Shown: positions 23,071 to 31,515 of the stretch, piece after piece | How positions within the stretch are numbered: position 1 is the first letter of the stretch | Layout of the letters: every line of letters begins with the position of its first letter | NCBI GenBank assembly: GCA_963767565.1 | Contig: CAVYEG010000006.1 | Coordinates: 2,080,016 to 2,144,015, forward strand | Source: Palsa-504 sp963767565 | GTDB taxonomy: Bacteria; Actinomycetota; Actinomycetes; Streptosporangiales; Streptosporangiaceae | Length of the DNA stretch: 64,000 nucleotides | Direction: 5' to 3' | The notes under the pieces: model-generated | Database searches by the model: none | Told to the model about the DNA's origin: nothing | Seen by the model: only the letters and a program-made list of their open reading frames with translations | Translations under genes and position numbers: made by a program

Positions 23071-24582
23071 ATGACGTCCGCGCTGACCGTGACGACCATG
23101 TCGAAGAGCTTTGCCGGACCGCGGGTCCTGGACAGCGTGAGCCTGTCGATCGAGCCCGGCGAGATTCGCGCGCTGGTTGGCGAGAACGGGTCCGGTAAGT
23201 CGACGCTCATCAAGATCCTCGCGGGCTTCCACCTGCCGGACGAGGGATCGGCCGAGGTGGACGGGCAGCCCCTGCACCTGGGCGACGGCACGTCGAGCGA
23301 GAGGCTGGGATTGCGGTTCGTCCACCAGGACCTCGGCCTGGTGGACTCCCTCGATGCCGTGGACAACCTCGCCCTGGGAGCCGGCTACCCGAGCTTCCGC
23401 GGCGGTATCCGCTGGCGGCAGGAGCGCAAGCGGGTGCGCGCGGCGCTGGCCGACCTCGGCTACCACAAGTTCGATATCCGCCGCAATGTCGGCTCCCTGG
23501 CCATGAGCGAGCGCACCGCGCTGGCGGTGGCCCGCGCGCTGGCCCCCCGGAGTGCCCCCGCCAAGGTGCTGATCCTGGACGAGCCGACGGCGAACCTGCC
23601 CGCGGCCGAGGCGGAGCGGCTGTACGCGCTGGCCCGGCGGGTCGCGGATTCCGGTCTGGCCGTGATGTTCGTGTCGCATCATTTCGATGAAGTGTTCGAG
23701 CTTGCCAATAGCGTCACCGTGCTGCGCGACGGCAAGCATGTCATCACCCGGCCGGTCGCGGGCTTGACCGAGGACGGCCTTATCGAGCTCGTCATCGGAC
23801 GCCAGCTCGAGGAGGTCGAGCACGACGCCAAGGCGGCTGAGCAGCGAGACGTCGTGCTCGAGGTCAGCAACCTGGGCTGCAAAGTGCTGAGTGACGTCGA
23901 CTTCACCGTGCACGCGGGAGAGATCGTGGGCGTGGCCGGCATAACCGGTTCCGGCCGGGACGAGGTTGCCGCGGCCCTGTTCGGCGGGCGCGATCGGACA
24001 GGCCAGGTCACGGTCAAGGGCACGATCGTTCCCAGGCTCCGCCCGGACCAGGCCATGGCCTTGGGCATGGGGCTCGTCCCGGCGGAACGGCACGCGAACG
24101 CGGCGTTCATGACATCGACCCTGCGCGAGAACATCACCATCGTCCGTCCCGGTCTGCACTGGCGGGGCGGGTTGCTGCGTAAGGGCCGCGAACGTTCGGA
24201 CGTCGCGACGTGGCTGGAGCGGCTCGACGTGCGGCCGAGGAACAGCGAGTTCACGATGTCCGACCTGTCCGGCGGGAACCAGCAGAAGGTGGTACTGGCT
24301 CGCTGGCTGCGGCTGGAGCCCAAGGTGCTCATCCTGGACGAGCCCACCCAGGGTGTCGACGTCGGCGCCAAGTCCGACATCCACAAGCGGGTCGACGAGA
24401 CAGCCGCCCAGGGCACCGCCGTGATCGTGGTCTCCACCGACCATGAGGAGCTAGTCCGGCTATGTCACCGGGTACTGGTCCTGCGCCGCGGACGGATCGC
24501 GGACGAGATCTCGGGCGCCCGCATGGACCACGACTTGATCACCGCCGCCACCATCGGTCGCGACCAAGACGAGGCCGCGTGA
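23071..24582 (+). CDS. Sugar ABC transporter ATP-binding protein (RbsA/MglA type, two ATPase domains)
   Basis: 503 residues with two fused nucleotide-binding domains. Domain 1 has Walker A GENGSGKST, signature SLAMSERTALAVARAL and Walker B VLILDEPTANL. Domain 2 has the degenerate P-loop GITGSGRDE usual in this family, signature LSGGNQQKVVLARWL and Walker B VLILDEPTQGVDVGAK. It powers import of a monosaccharide-like ligand with the permease at 24652. The domain 1 signature (MSERTA instead of LSGGQ) is a known type of drift in RbsA N-domains. Confidence 0.93.
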   Translation: MTSALTVTTMSKSFAGPRVLDSVSLSIEPGEIRALVGENGSGKSTLIKILAGFHLPDEGSAEVDGQPLHLGDGTSSERLGLRFVHQDLGLVDSLDAVDNLALGAGYPSFRGGIRWRQERKRVRAALADLGYHKFDIRRNVGSLAMSERTALAVARALAPRSAPAKVLILDEPTANLPAAEAERLYALARRVADSGLAVMFVSHHFDEVFELANSVTVLRDGKHVITRPVAGLTEDGLIELVIGRQLEEVEHDAKAAEQRDVVLEVSNLGCKVLSDVDFTVHAGEIVGVAGITGSGRDEVAAALFGGRDRTGQVTVKGTIVPRLRPDQAMALGMGLVPAERHANAAFMTSTLRENITIVRPGLHWRGGLLRKGRERSDVATWLERLDVRPRNSEFTMSDLSGGNQQKVVLARWLRLEPKVLILDEPTQGVDVGAKSDIHKRVDETAAQGTAVIVVSTDHEELVRLCHRVLVLRRGRIADEISGARMDHDLITAATIGRDQDEAA

Positions 24583-24651
24583 CCGATCGGTGCGGGATGG
24601 CGTCCGCTAGGAGGCCGCCGGGCAGGCCGCGGCCGGGAGAAGAGGACCAGG

Positions 24652-25674
24652 ATGACTGTTGACAAGCAGGCGACCACCGATCCCAATGTCGAGCCGGAGG
24701 CTGGCCATTCGACGGCGGCCGTGCGGCGGAGGCTCATCGTCACCGTGGGCCTGGACCGGTTCAGCGGCCTGTACGTATGGGCGGCGCTGATCCTGATCTT
24801 CGCGCTCTGGGTACCGAGCCTGTTCCTTACGGCCACCAACTTCCGCATCATCGCCGGGTCGCAGGCTGTCACGGCCATAGTGGCCATGGGCCTGATCGTG
24901 CCGGTGGCCTGCGGCGCGTTCGACTTGTCCATCGGCGGCACGATGGGCGTGGCGGTCTGCGTCGTGGTTTGGTTCCAGGTCAACCACCACGGCTGGGGCC
25001 TTTCCATCGTCGCCGCCCTCGTGGTCGGGCTGGCGGTCGGACTGATCAACGCCTTCGTCGTCATCAAGCTGAACGTTGACTCGTTCATCGCGACTCTCGG
25101 CATGAGCAGCATCCTGTCCGCCGGTACCTACTGGATCACCGGGGGCGTCACGATCTCCACCGGGATCTCCCCCCATTTCACGGCGATCGGCCAGAACCTG
25201 CTCTGGGGCCTGCCGCTGCCGGTGTTCTACATGCTGGCGCTGGGGATCGTGCTGTGGTGGATGCTGGAGTACACCCCGGTCGGCCGGTACCTCTACGGTA
25301 TCGGCGGCAACCTCCAGGCGGCCCGGCTCGCGGGCATCCGGACCGGCCGTATCACCACCGCGGCGTTCTGCGTGTCCGGCGTCGTGGCGGCTTTCGCCGG
25401 CGTCATACTTGCGGCCGAGGTGGGGTCGTCGAGCCCGGACATCGGGGTGCCCTACCTGCTGCCGGCGTTCTCCGCTGTCTTCCTCGGGGCGACGCAGATC
25501 CGGCCGGGCCGGGTGAACGTGATCGGTACCCTGATTGCGATCTTCCTGCTCGCGACGGGCGTGAAAGGCCTTCAGCTCGCTGGCGCTCCCTCCTACATCA
25601 GCAGCCTGTTCAACGGCGCCGCCCTGATCATCGCGGTGGCCCTGGCCGCCCGTGCCGCGCACCGCAGGATCTAG
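24652..25674 (+). CDS. Sugar ABC transporter permease (RbsC type)
   Basis: 340-residue membrane permease with about eight to ten hydrophobic segments. GSQAVTAIVAMGLIVPVACGAFDLSIGG is the hallmark of ribose-type permeases, followed by NAFVVIKLNVDSFIATLGMSSI, GRYLYGIGGNLQAARLAGI and PYLLPAFSAVFLGATQIRPGRVNVIGTLIAIFLL. ATG 24652 follows an AGAAGAGGA purine stretch. It forms the channel with the two-domain ATPase; the binding protein is divergent. The GTG of the next gene follows six bases after the stop. Confidence 0.93.
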   Translation: MTVDKQATTDPNVEPEAGHSTAAVRRRLIVTVGLDRFSGLYVWAALILIFALWVPSLFLTATNFRIIAGSQAVTAIVAMGLIVPVACGAFDLSIGGTMGVAVCVVVWFQVNHHGWGLSIVAALVVGLAVGLINAFVVIKLNVDSFIATLGMSSILSAGTYWITGGVTISTGISPHFTAIGQNLLWGLPLPVFYMLALGIVLWWMLEYTPVGRYLYGIGGNLQAARLAGIRTGRITTAAFCVSGVVAAFAGVILAAEVGSSSPDIGVPYLLPAFSAVFLGATQIRPGRVNVIGTLIAIFLLATGVKGLQLAGAPSYISSLFNGAALIIAVALAARAAHRRI

Positions 25675-25680
25675 ATCCCG

Positions 25681-26112
25681 GTGGCCGCGAATACCCGTCT
25701 GCCGCTGGCCCAGCAGCGCGTGGAAGTCGCCACCGCGCTGTTCGGCGCCTGGTCAGGTAGTGATCTGGACGGGCCGCGGCGCTATTTCGCCGAGGACGGC
25801 GTGCTCTACGACATCATCGGCGGGGAGCACCGCGGCTGGCCCGCCATCCGTGCGTACTTCGGGCACGGCCGGCGGCGCTATCCCGACCTGGTCCTGGAGC
25901 CGACCGGGGACTTCTGGTCACGTCCGGACGGGCTGGCCATGCTGTGGACGATGAGCGCCACGCAGACCCAGGACAACCTGGGCCAGGAGCTGGTCGGGCG
26001 GCGCTGGACCGTCGAGGGAATGTCGTATCTCGTCTTCGACGGGCTGACCGTGGTCCGCGAGGCGGACTACCACGACGCCGGCTCGCGGGAGCGGTCACTG
26101 CGCGGCGGCTGA
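25681..26112 (+). CDS. NTF2-like (SnoaL) family protein
   Basis: 143 residues. VATALFGAWSGSDLDGPRRYFAEDGVLYDIIGGEHRGWPAIRAYFGHG gives the helix and first strands, and GRRWTVEGMSYLVFDGLTVVREADYHD the later sheet, with the conserved late Tyr-His-Asp pattern seen in SnoaL cyclases and aldolases. It is the last gene of the ABC importer operon, suggesting the imported ligand is acted on by this small enzyme. The 3' end overlaps the convergent phosphotransferase gene by 18 bases. Confidence 0.82.
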   Translation: MAANTRLPLAQQRVEVATALFGAWSGSDLDGPRRYFAEDGVLYDIIGGEHRGWPAIRAYFGHGRRRYPDLVLEPTGDFWSRPDGLAMLWTMSATQTQDNLGQELVGRRWTVEGMSYLVFDGLTVVREADYHDAGSRERSLRGG

Positions 26113-26949
26113 CGCGCCGCCCGGGGCGGTCAGCTCTACCGCGCGGCTGAGGAAGCGCAGGTGAACGGCCACCCCGATGGCCAGCAGGTCGGGGTGGGGG
26201 CGGGCCGTGCGGCGGAAGACGTCCAGGGCGGTCAGGTTGACGCAGGCGCCCTTCACCGAGTTGAAGGCCTCCCACGCCCGCCAGGTCGGCTCGTCGTAGG
26301 CCACGCCTGCGGCGGCGGCGATCCGGTCCTTCCACTGCTGCGGGGAACCCAGCCGGCGGCCGCGGATCAGGGCGAGGTAGGCCCAGTCCTCGGCCGCGTC
26401 GCCCGCGTGGGCCAGCTCCCAGTCGATGACGGCGGCCACGCCGGTGGCATCGGCCAGCGCGTTCCCGGGTCCGGGGTCGCCGTGCACGATGACCGGCGGC
26501 CCGGTAGGCCGCAGGTTGGCGCGCAGCCAGGCGAAGCCCCGTTCGAGCAGCGGGATCGGATAGCTGACGGCCGAGGAGTACACGTCGTGCCAGTGCCGCA
26601 GCTGGGCCTCGATGACCTGCTCCGGCCCGCAGCCGACCGGGATGCCGTCCAGGGCCGCGACCTCGTCCACGGCCGCCTGGCCGAGCCCGTACAGCCGGGC
26701 CATGGCCCGCAGCACGTCGTCCAGGCCCTCGTCATCGGTCCGCGCGCGGCCCTCGACGAATTCCATGACGAAGAACGGATGACCCAGAACGCCTGGGTCC
26801 GGCTCCTCCCACAAGATGGCGGGCACCGGGTAGCCGCGGGCCCGCAGGATCCGCATGACCGACGCCTCGCGGCGTCCCTCGGTGGCGAACATGCCGTCCT
26901 GCTCGATCCGCACCACGCCGTGCCCGCCGGCCCAGCGGACATCGAGCAT
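26095..26949 (-). CDS. Phosphotransferase (APH fold), catalytic part, frameshifted from its N-terminus
   Basis: 284 residues containing the core of an aminoglycoside-phosphotransferase-like kinase. VVRIEQDGMFATEGRREASVMRIL carries the early nucleotide-binding part. FFVMEFVEGR is the hinge, VIVHGDPGPGNALAD the catalytic loop (HGDxxxxN) and VIDWELAHAGDAAEDWAYL the metal-binding DWE. The ATG at 26949 sits exactly where the upstream frame (26950-27451) ends its homology at GGFSRL. One surplus base (C at about 26950) separates them. The intact protein would be about 450 residues, as in acyl-CoA-dehydrogenase-linked phosphotransferases of actinobacteria. A sequencing error or a recent mutation would both explain it. 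Confidence 0.75.
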   Translation of the reverse strand: MLDVRWAGGHGVVRIEQDGMFATEGRREASVMRILRARGYPVPAILWEEPDPGVLGHPFFVMEFVEGRARTDDEGLDDVLRAMARLYGLGQAAVDEVAALDGIPVGCGPEQVIEAQLRHWHDVYSSAVSYPIPLLERGFAWLRANLRPTGPPVIVHGDPGPGNALADATGVAAVIDWELAHAGDAAEDWAYLALIRGRRLGSPQQWKDRIAAAAGVAYDEPTWRAWEAFNSVKGACVNLTALDVFRRTARPHPDLLAIGVAVHLRFLSRAVELTAPGGASAAAQ

Positions 26950-27451
26950 GCAGCCGGCTGAACCCGCCGGCGATGACCGTCACGTGCTCCAGCCGGGCGC
27001 CGGTTCCGGCCTTGCGGGCCAGCCACTCCCCCAGCCGGCGCACCAGCTCCGGATCGGGCTCCGGCGGCCCGCCCTCGGGGTCCCGGTGGTGGCCGGTGAA
27101 CAGCTCGAGCAGCGGAGCCGCCGCGTCGACGTCCGCCTCGAACCACTGCCGGCATAGGGCATACAGCTGCCTGGCCCGTTCGGCAGATTGGTCTTGATCC
27201 GCCGCATCGCGGCCGGTCACCGCGTCGCTGAGCAGGCGGCCTGCCGCCGTCAGCACCTGCCGGTCGTCCGCGGCGGTCAGGCCGAGCAGCTCGCGCAGCA
27301 CCGCGGCGCGTGCCGGGTTCGGGTCGGGGCCGCGGGCCGCGCCGTAGGCGTCCACCTCCTGCCAGCGCCGCTGTTCCGCGGCGCTGAGCGGCAGCCGCTC
27401 CGCGCGCTGCTGCGCGTCGCGCAGGACCGCGTCCTCGACGAAGACGGTCAT
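26950..27451 (-). pseudogene. N-terminal part of the same phosphotransferase gene
   Basis: Starting at ATG 27451, which overlaps the epimerase stop (ATGA), the frame reads MTVFVEDAVLRDAQQRAERL and continues through a helical domain to LEHVTVIAGGFSRL. At that point APH-like kinases enter their first strand, and the frame leaves homology. As written it would run on to 26732 as nonsense. Removing one C near 26950 joins it to the catalytic part at 26095-26949. The helical N-domain (RAAVLRELLGLTAADDRQVL, LYALCRQWFEAD) is the type found in the longer actinobacterial members. Confidence 0.7.
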
Positions 27452-28449
27452 AGCCGGGCTGCGGCCGTGGCTTCGGCCGCGAAGTCGTACCCGGCGCCCC
27501 AGACCGGATCGGACATCGCGTCCGGCGCATCGGCGAACGGCGACGAGCAGAACCACTCGTACGTCTGCCGGTGCCCCTCGACGAAGCCGCGCTCATCGGG
27601 CAGGCTGAGCTGCCGCGCCTTCTCGGTCGAGATCACGCCGTGGTGCCGGGCGCCGAACAGGTGGCCGAACAGCGGGCCGGGCACCTGCCCAAGCAGCCCG
27701 TCGGGCAGCAGGCGGATGTCGGGCTCGACGCCGGCGATCTCGGCCAGCGCGTGCACGTAGCCCGCCGTGGTGATGGCGGTCCCGGTCGTGTTGACCACCT
27801 CCCCCGCGACGGCCTGGGGGGACGTGGCCATGGCCAGCAGCTGCGCGCACAGGTCGTCCACGTGGCCGTAGTTCCCGGTGACCAGCCCGCCGTGCGGCAG
27901 CAGCACGGGCAGCTTGCGCCGCAGCCGCAGGAACATGGCGGTCTCCATGTCCAGGATGTTGTTGTCCGGGCCGTAGATCGCGGCCGGCCGGGCGATGCTG
28001 CCCGGGAACCCGGTCTGCTCGTGGCGCTTGCGCACCTCCGCCTCGGCGTACGCCTTGAAGCCGCCGTAGCTGGTGACCGGCTCGGCCGAGGTCGGCTGGT
28101 CCTCGGTCCACGGCATCAGCGGGCTGGGCTGGTAGGCCATGATCGAGGAGACGAAGACGTAGGCCGCGGTGCGGCCGTCGAACAGCGCGAGCAGGTCGGC
28201 GACGGGCGAGCCGCCCGCCACCATCACGAAGCCGGACACGTCGAAGATGGCGTCCCACTCGGTTCCCTCGAGCGCGGACCGCATGGAGCTGACGTCGGTG
28301 CGGTCGGCGATGTACCGGCGGACCTCCGGCGGCAGCGCGCTGGGGGTCCGGCCCCGGTTGAGGACAGCGACCTCATGGCCCTGCCCGGCCAGCAGGTGCA
28401 CGAGGCGGCGGCCGACGAACGTCGAGCCGCCGAGGACGAGCGAGCGCAT
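27448..28449 (-). CDS. NAD-dependent epimerase/dehydratase (extended SDR)
   Basis: 333 residues. The N-terminal GGSTFVGRRLVHLLAGQGHEV is the extended-SDR nucleotide site. The active-site YGGFK follows TSYGGFKAYAE. IARPAAIYGPDNNILDMETAMFLRLR and NYGHVDDLCAQLLAMA are typical for sugar epimerases and dehydratases. ATG 28449 is the natural start. The stop overlaps the phosphotransferase start, so the two are translated together. Substrate could be a nucleotide sugar or another hydroxy compound; unknown. Confidence 0.87.
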   Translation of the reverse strand: MRSLVLGGSTFVGRRLVHLLAGQGHEVAVLNRGRTPSALPPEVRRYIADRTDVSSMRSALEGTEWDAIFDVSGFVMVAGGSPVADLLALFDGRTAAYVFVSSIMAYQPSPLMPWTEDQPTSAEPVTSYGGFKAYAEAEVRKRHEQTGFPGSIARPAAIYGPDNNILDMETAMFLRLRRKLPVLLPHGGLVTGNYGHVDDLCAQLLAMATSPQAVAGEVVNTTGTAITTAGYVHALAEIAGVEPDIRLLPDGLLGQVPGPLFGHLFGARHHGVISTEKARQLSLPDERGFVEGHRQTYEWFCSSPFADAPDAMSDPVWGAGYDFAAEATAAARL

Positions 28450-28512
28450 AAGGCCTCCGATGGTTGAGAACGCGTGCCGCGGACTTCGGGCATGGTGGCT
28501 CGCCGGGCCGGC

Positions 28513-28980
28513 TCAGGCTCGCGCGGCGGAGGCGCGGCCGACCGGCAGGAGCTGGCTGTCGTCGCGGCCGACCGCGCCCGCCGCCCGCAGCTCGCGCTCG
28601 GCCAGCCGCCAGCCCGCCTCGGTCCTGGTCCAGCGGTCGACGTAGCGGCCGTAAAGCGTCCACTCGGACCCGTCGTGACGTCGGTGCCAGGCGATGACCG
28701 CGCTCTGCGCGGTGGCCGCGTCCGGGCCCTCGAAGTCGATCTCGATATTGCCCAGGTGGTGACTGGTGTTCGAGTAACCGGTCAGCGCCGTGCGCAGCTT
28801 CTCAGTCAGAGCCGCCCGGCCGACGATCCAGTCGCCAGGGTGATACTTGACCCGGCCGTCCTCGGTGAAGGTCGCCGCCTGCTGCTCGGGTTGATTCAGG
28901 TCGGCCCAGCGGGTATAGGCGGCCATCACAGCCGAGATCTCCTGACGGTCGAGCAGCTGTCTCAGCAGCGGATCAGGCAC
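28513..28980 (-). CDS. NTF2-like (SnoaL) family protein
   Basis: 155 residues: LDRQEISAVMAAYTRWADLNQPEQQAATFTEDGRV forms the first helix and strand, HHLGNIEIDFEGPDAATAQSAVIAWHRR the central strands, and YVDRWTRTEAGWRLAERELRAAGAVGRDDS the end. GTG 28980 is chosen because GGAGG lies six bases upstream. This ribosome site and start are part of a segment repeated before the flavoprotein gene at 31246. Probably co-transcribed with the epimerase 63 bases downstream. Confidence 0.83.
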   Translation of the reverse strand: MPDPLLRQLLDRQEISAVMAAYTRWADLNQPEQQAATFTEDGRVKYHPGDWIVGRAALTEKLRTALTGYSNTSHHLGNIEIDFEGPDAATAQSAVIAWHRRHDGSEWTLYGRYVDRWTRTEAGWRLAERELRAAGAVGRDDSQLLPVGRASAARA

Positions 28981-29055
28981 CGCGAACCTCCGAACCGGAC
29001 CGGGAGCCGCTTCCAGCACACGCTAGAAACTATAGTTGGTCAATAGTTTGTACCG
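28974..29055. promoter_or_regulatory. Divergent promoter/operator module, copy A
   Basis: Holds the 22-bp segment with the leftward gene's ribosome site and start, then the inverted repeat AAACTAT (29027-29033), 9-bp spacer, ATAGTTT (29043-29049). AACTATAGTT at 29028-29037 is itself palindromic. It drives NTF2-like genes on both sides (28980 leftward, 29078 rightward). Copy B is at 31240-31323. Confidence 0.75.
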
Positions 29056-29077
29056 AATCCCGGACAAGGGAGAACGG

Positions 29078-29560
29078 ATGACCGACGTCTCGGCCTCCGG
29101 CTATCGCACCGCGGCTGAGTCGGCCGCCCGGCGGGCTGCCGTGCCGCCGCCTGAAGTCGCTGTTGAACTGCAGAACCTGATACAGGCGTACGCCCTGCTG
29201 ACCGATGAAGGTCGGGAGGCCGAACTGGCGGCACTGTTCTGGCCCGACGCGGTCTGGGACGGCAGGGAACTCCAGTACGGCATGGCCACCGGTCCGGAGT
29301 CCATCGCCAAGCTCGTGCTCACGCACTTCGACCCGGCCAGGCCGGTGGTGCACCTGCCCGGGCCGCCGTTTCTGACCGTGGTCTCCGAGCGTGAGGTAGA
29401 AAGCGTTGGCTGGTGCCTGGCGACGCGGCTGGTCGATGACCGGACGGCCCCGATGATCTACTTCTACTATCACGACCTGCTGCGTTGTGACGAGCGTCGC
29501 GACTGGCGCTTCGCGCGCCGTTACCTGAGGCTGCGGTTTCGTGACGCCATGACGTCCTGA
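29078..29560 (+). CDS. NTF2-like (SnoaL) family protein
   Basis: 160 residues. LQNLIQAYALLTDEGREAELAALFWPDAVWDGRELQYG matches the helix and first strand of the fold, TGPESIAKLVLTHF the second helix, and PMIYFYYHDLLRCDERRDWRFARRYLRLRF the final strands. ATG 29078 follows AAGGGAGA; a longer frame from 29036 would start inside the operator. Divergent from the 28513 gene and governed by module A. The last strand keeps aromatic residues lining the cavity. Enzymatic role not predictable. Confidence 0.82.
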   Translation: MTDVSASGYRTAAESAARRAAVPPPEVAVELQNLIQAYALLTDEGREAELAALFWPDAVWDGRELQYGMATGPESIAKLVLTHFDPARPVVHLPGPPFLTVVSEREVESVGWCLATRLVDDRTAPMIYFYYHDLLRCDERRDWRFARRYLRLRFRDAMTS

Positions 29561-29581
29561 CCGTGGCCTGAGGCGGCGGGC

Positions 29582-29625
29582 CTGGTCCGGCGCGGTCAGC
29601 CGGCTGGTCCGGCGCGGTCAGCCGG
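29582..29625. repeat. Two tandem 22-bp repeats at the flavoprotein 3' end
   Basis: The unit starting CTGGTCCGGCGCGGTCAGCC occurs at 29582-29603 and 29604-29625. The second copy contains the stop of the 29618-31246 gene. The convergent NTF2-like gene ends at 29560. Confidence 0.8.
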
Positions 29626-31246
29626 GCTGGCTCGCGGCCGTTCCCGCGCGGTAGGCGAAGGTGATGATCGGCCCGAGAGTGCCGCCGGCGCCGCCGTAGG
29701 CCATGCCGGTCGGAGCGGCCGCGACGTTCCCGGCGGCGAACAGACCCGCGATGACCTGGCCTCGGGTGTCGAGCACCCGCCCGTGCAGGTCAGTGCGCGG
29801 GCCGCCGCTGGTGCCGAGGGTCCCGCTGCGCACCTCGACCGCATAGTACGGCGGCTTGTCGATCGGGCCGAGCGTCGAGCCGGCCCGGCCGCGGGCCGCG
29901 GCGTCTCCGCTCCACAGGTCATAGGCGCTGCGGCCGCGGTGGAAGTCCGGATCATCGCCGGACTCCACGTTCGCGTTCCACCTCGTTACGGTCGCAGTCA
30001 GCGCGTCAGCCGGCACGCCGATCGCGGCGGCGAGCTCGCCGAGGCTGCCGGCCCGGGTCATCCAGGCCGGCGCCGGGCCCGCGGGACGCACGTCGCGGAA
30101 CCCGTAACGGGCCAGGTATCCGGCGTCGAAAACGAGCCACGACGGCAGGTTCACGTAGTCGAAACGCGTGACATCGAGCTGGTGAAAGGCGCCGCCGAAA
30201 GCGTTGTAGTTCGCGGCCTCGTTCGTGAAGCGGCGCCCCAGCCTGTTGACGATTATTGACCGGGGCAGCGTCCGCTCCCGGTTCAGCAGGGTGGCGTGCT
30301 GGCGGCCGAACGCGGCATCGCCCGGGATCTCGATGACCGGCACCCACCAGGCCTGCGGCATGTTGTCCAGCGCAGCCCCGGCACGCATGGCGATCAGCAG
30401 GCCGTCGCCTACGTTGGCCGGGATGGACGCCGGCGAGGTCATCGGCCCGCGCAGGAAGCCGCGGACGAGCTCGGGATCCCACTCGAATCCGCCGGTCGCC
30501 AGGACCACGCCGCGCGCAGCGCGGACGACCCTCGCGCCGCCTGGCTGTCCGATGACGACACCCGCCACCCGGCCGCCCTCGGTGATCAGGTCCTGCGCGC
30601 GGCTGCCGGTGACCGGCTCGACACCGCGCTCCAGGCAGGCCTGGAGCACAGGGCCGACCAGCGCGGCCCCGCAGCCGCGCAGGTCGTCGGCCTTCCGCCG
30701 GGCCTGGACTTCCTCGTCGAGATGCCCGGTACCGCCGCCCAGCGTCGTGTCGCTGAGCATCAGGTGCGCGTTACGGTGGCTGGGCACCACCCGGTCCGCC
30801 CAGCCGGCGAGCTGGCGGAACGAGAACAGCTCTGGTTCCAGCGTCCGCCCGCCGCCGGGCCTGCCGCCTGGCCGCTCCGGGTGATAGTCGGGATAGCCCG
30901 AGACGATCTTCATCCGCAGCGCGGAGGCCGACTCCAGCCATCGGAACACGCGCGGCCCTTCGTCGATGAACGCCTCGGCGAATCCCGGCCGGATGTGCCC
31001 GAAGGACAGGGACGCGAGATACCGTAGCGCGTCGTCCCGGCTGTCGGCGATCCCGCTGGCCGCCATGTGGGCGTTGCCCGGAACCCAGCATGCCCCGCCC
31101 GAGATCGCCGTCGTGCCGCCGACGCGATCGGTCTTCTCGAACAGCCCGACCGACGCGCCCTGCTCGGCCGCGGCGAGGGCCGCTACCAGCCCGGCCGCGC
31201 CGGTGCCGAGGACCACGACGTCGAACCGCGACTGGGCTGCAGGCAC
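29618..31246 (-). CDS. FAD-dependent dehydrogenase (3-ketosteroid-delta1-dehydrogenase / fumarate reductase flavoprotein family)
   Basis: 542 residues. The N-terminal FDVVVLGTGAAGLVAALAAAEQGASVGLFEK binds FAD, and GGTTAISGGACWVPGN is the second flavin loop typical of ketosteroid dehydrogenases. The C-terminal GLFAAGNVAAAPTGMAYGGAGGTLGPIITFAYRAG is the family's closing FAD motif. GTG 31246 follows GGAGG by six bases, identical to the context of the 28980 gene. Such enzymes remove hydrogens next to a carbonyl in a ring (KstD) or reduce an activated double bond. It shares control module B with the rightward CrtC/AttH-like gene. Confidence 0.88.
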   Translation of the reverse strand: MPAAQSRFDVVVLGTGAAGLVAALAAAEQGASVGLFEKTDRVGGTTAISGGACWVPGNAHMAASGIADSRDDALRYLASLSFGHIRPGFAEAFIDEGPRVFRWLESASALRMKIVSGYPDYHPERPGGRPGGGRTLEPELFSFRQLAGWADRVVPSHRNAHLMLSDTTLGGGTGHLDEEVQARRKADDLRGCGAALVGPVLQACLERGVEPVTGSRAQDLITEGGRVAGVVIGQPGGARVVRAARGVVLATGGFEWDPELVRGFLRGPMTSPASIPANVGDGLLIAMRAGAALDNMPQAWWVPVIEIPGDAAFGRQHATLLNRERTLPRSIIVNRLGRRFTNEAANYNAFGGAFHQLDVTRFDYVNLPSWLVFDAGYLARYGFRDVRPAGPAPAWMTRAGSLGELAAAIGVPADALTATVTRWNANVESGDDPDFHRGRSAYDLWSGDAAARGRAGSTLGPIDKPPYYAVEVRSGTLGTSGGPRTDLHGRVLDTRGQVIAGLFAAGNVAAAPTGMAYGGAGGTLGPIITFAYRAGTAASQPG

Positions 31247-31323
31247 CGCGAACCTCCGAACGTGCCGGGGAGACACTTCCCGGCACAGGATTAGAAACTA
31301 TAGTGTGTCAACAGTTTGTACCG
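31240..31323. promoter_or_regulatory. Divergent promoter/operator module, copy B
   Basis: Same order as copy A. The 22-bp leader with GGAGG and GTG is identical, then AAACTAT (31295-31301), a 9-bp spacer and ACAGTTT (31311-31317; one mismatch), then TTGTACCG. An extra half-site ATAGTTT is at 31444-31450, before the 31516 gene. Implies shared control of the flavoprotein and NTF2-like genes by one repressor or activator not present nearby. Confidence 0.75.
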
Positions 31324-31515
31324 GCTGCCGGCTGGTCCGCCAGAAGATCGGTGTGAGGGCGCTTCACATGACACTCTTCGGTGCTCCCGGGCGGGGACTT
31401 GAGCTCTACCACGTCGGCTTCTGGGCCGAGGACCGGCTGGCGCATAGTTTCTGTTGAGCCGTTTCGGTAAGGTTGCTGGTACCGAGTTGCCCGTGCAGGC
31501 GGGAGGGACGGCAGC

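Noticed and set aside
22767..23366. Open frame on the reverse strand across the ABC importer regulatory region
   Set aside because: It overlaps the start of the ATPase gene, shows no domain and has low-quality composition.
31368..31457. 29-codon frame with LELYHVGFWAEDRLAH, resembling the start of a glyoxalase/VOC protein
   Set aside because: Too short, no continuing homology after the stop, and located in a regulatory gap; at best a remnant.
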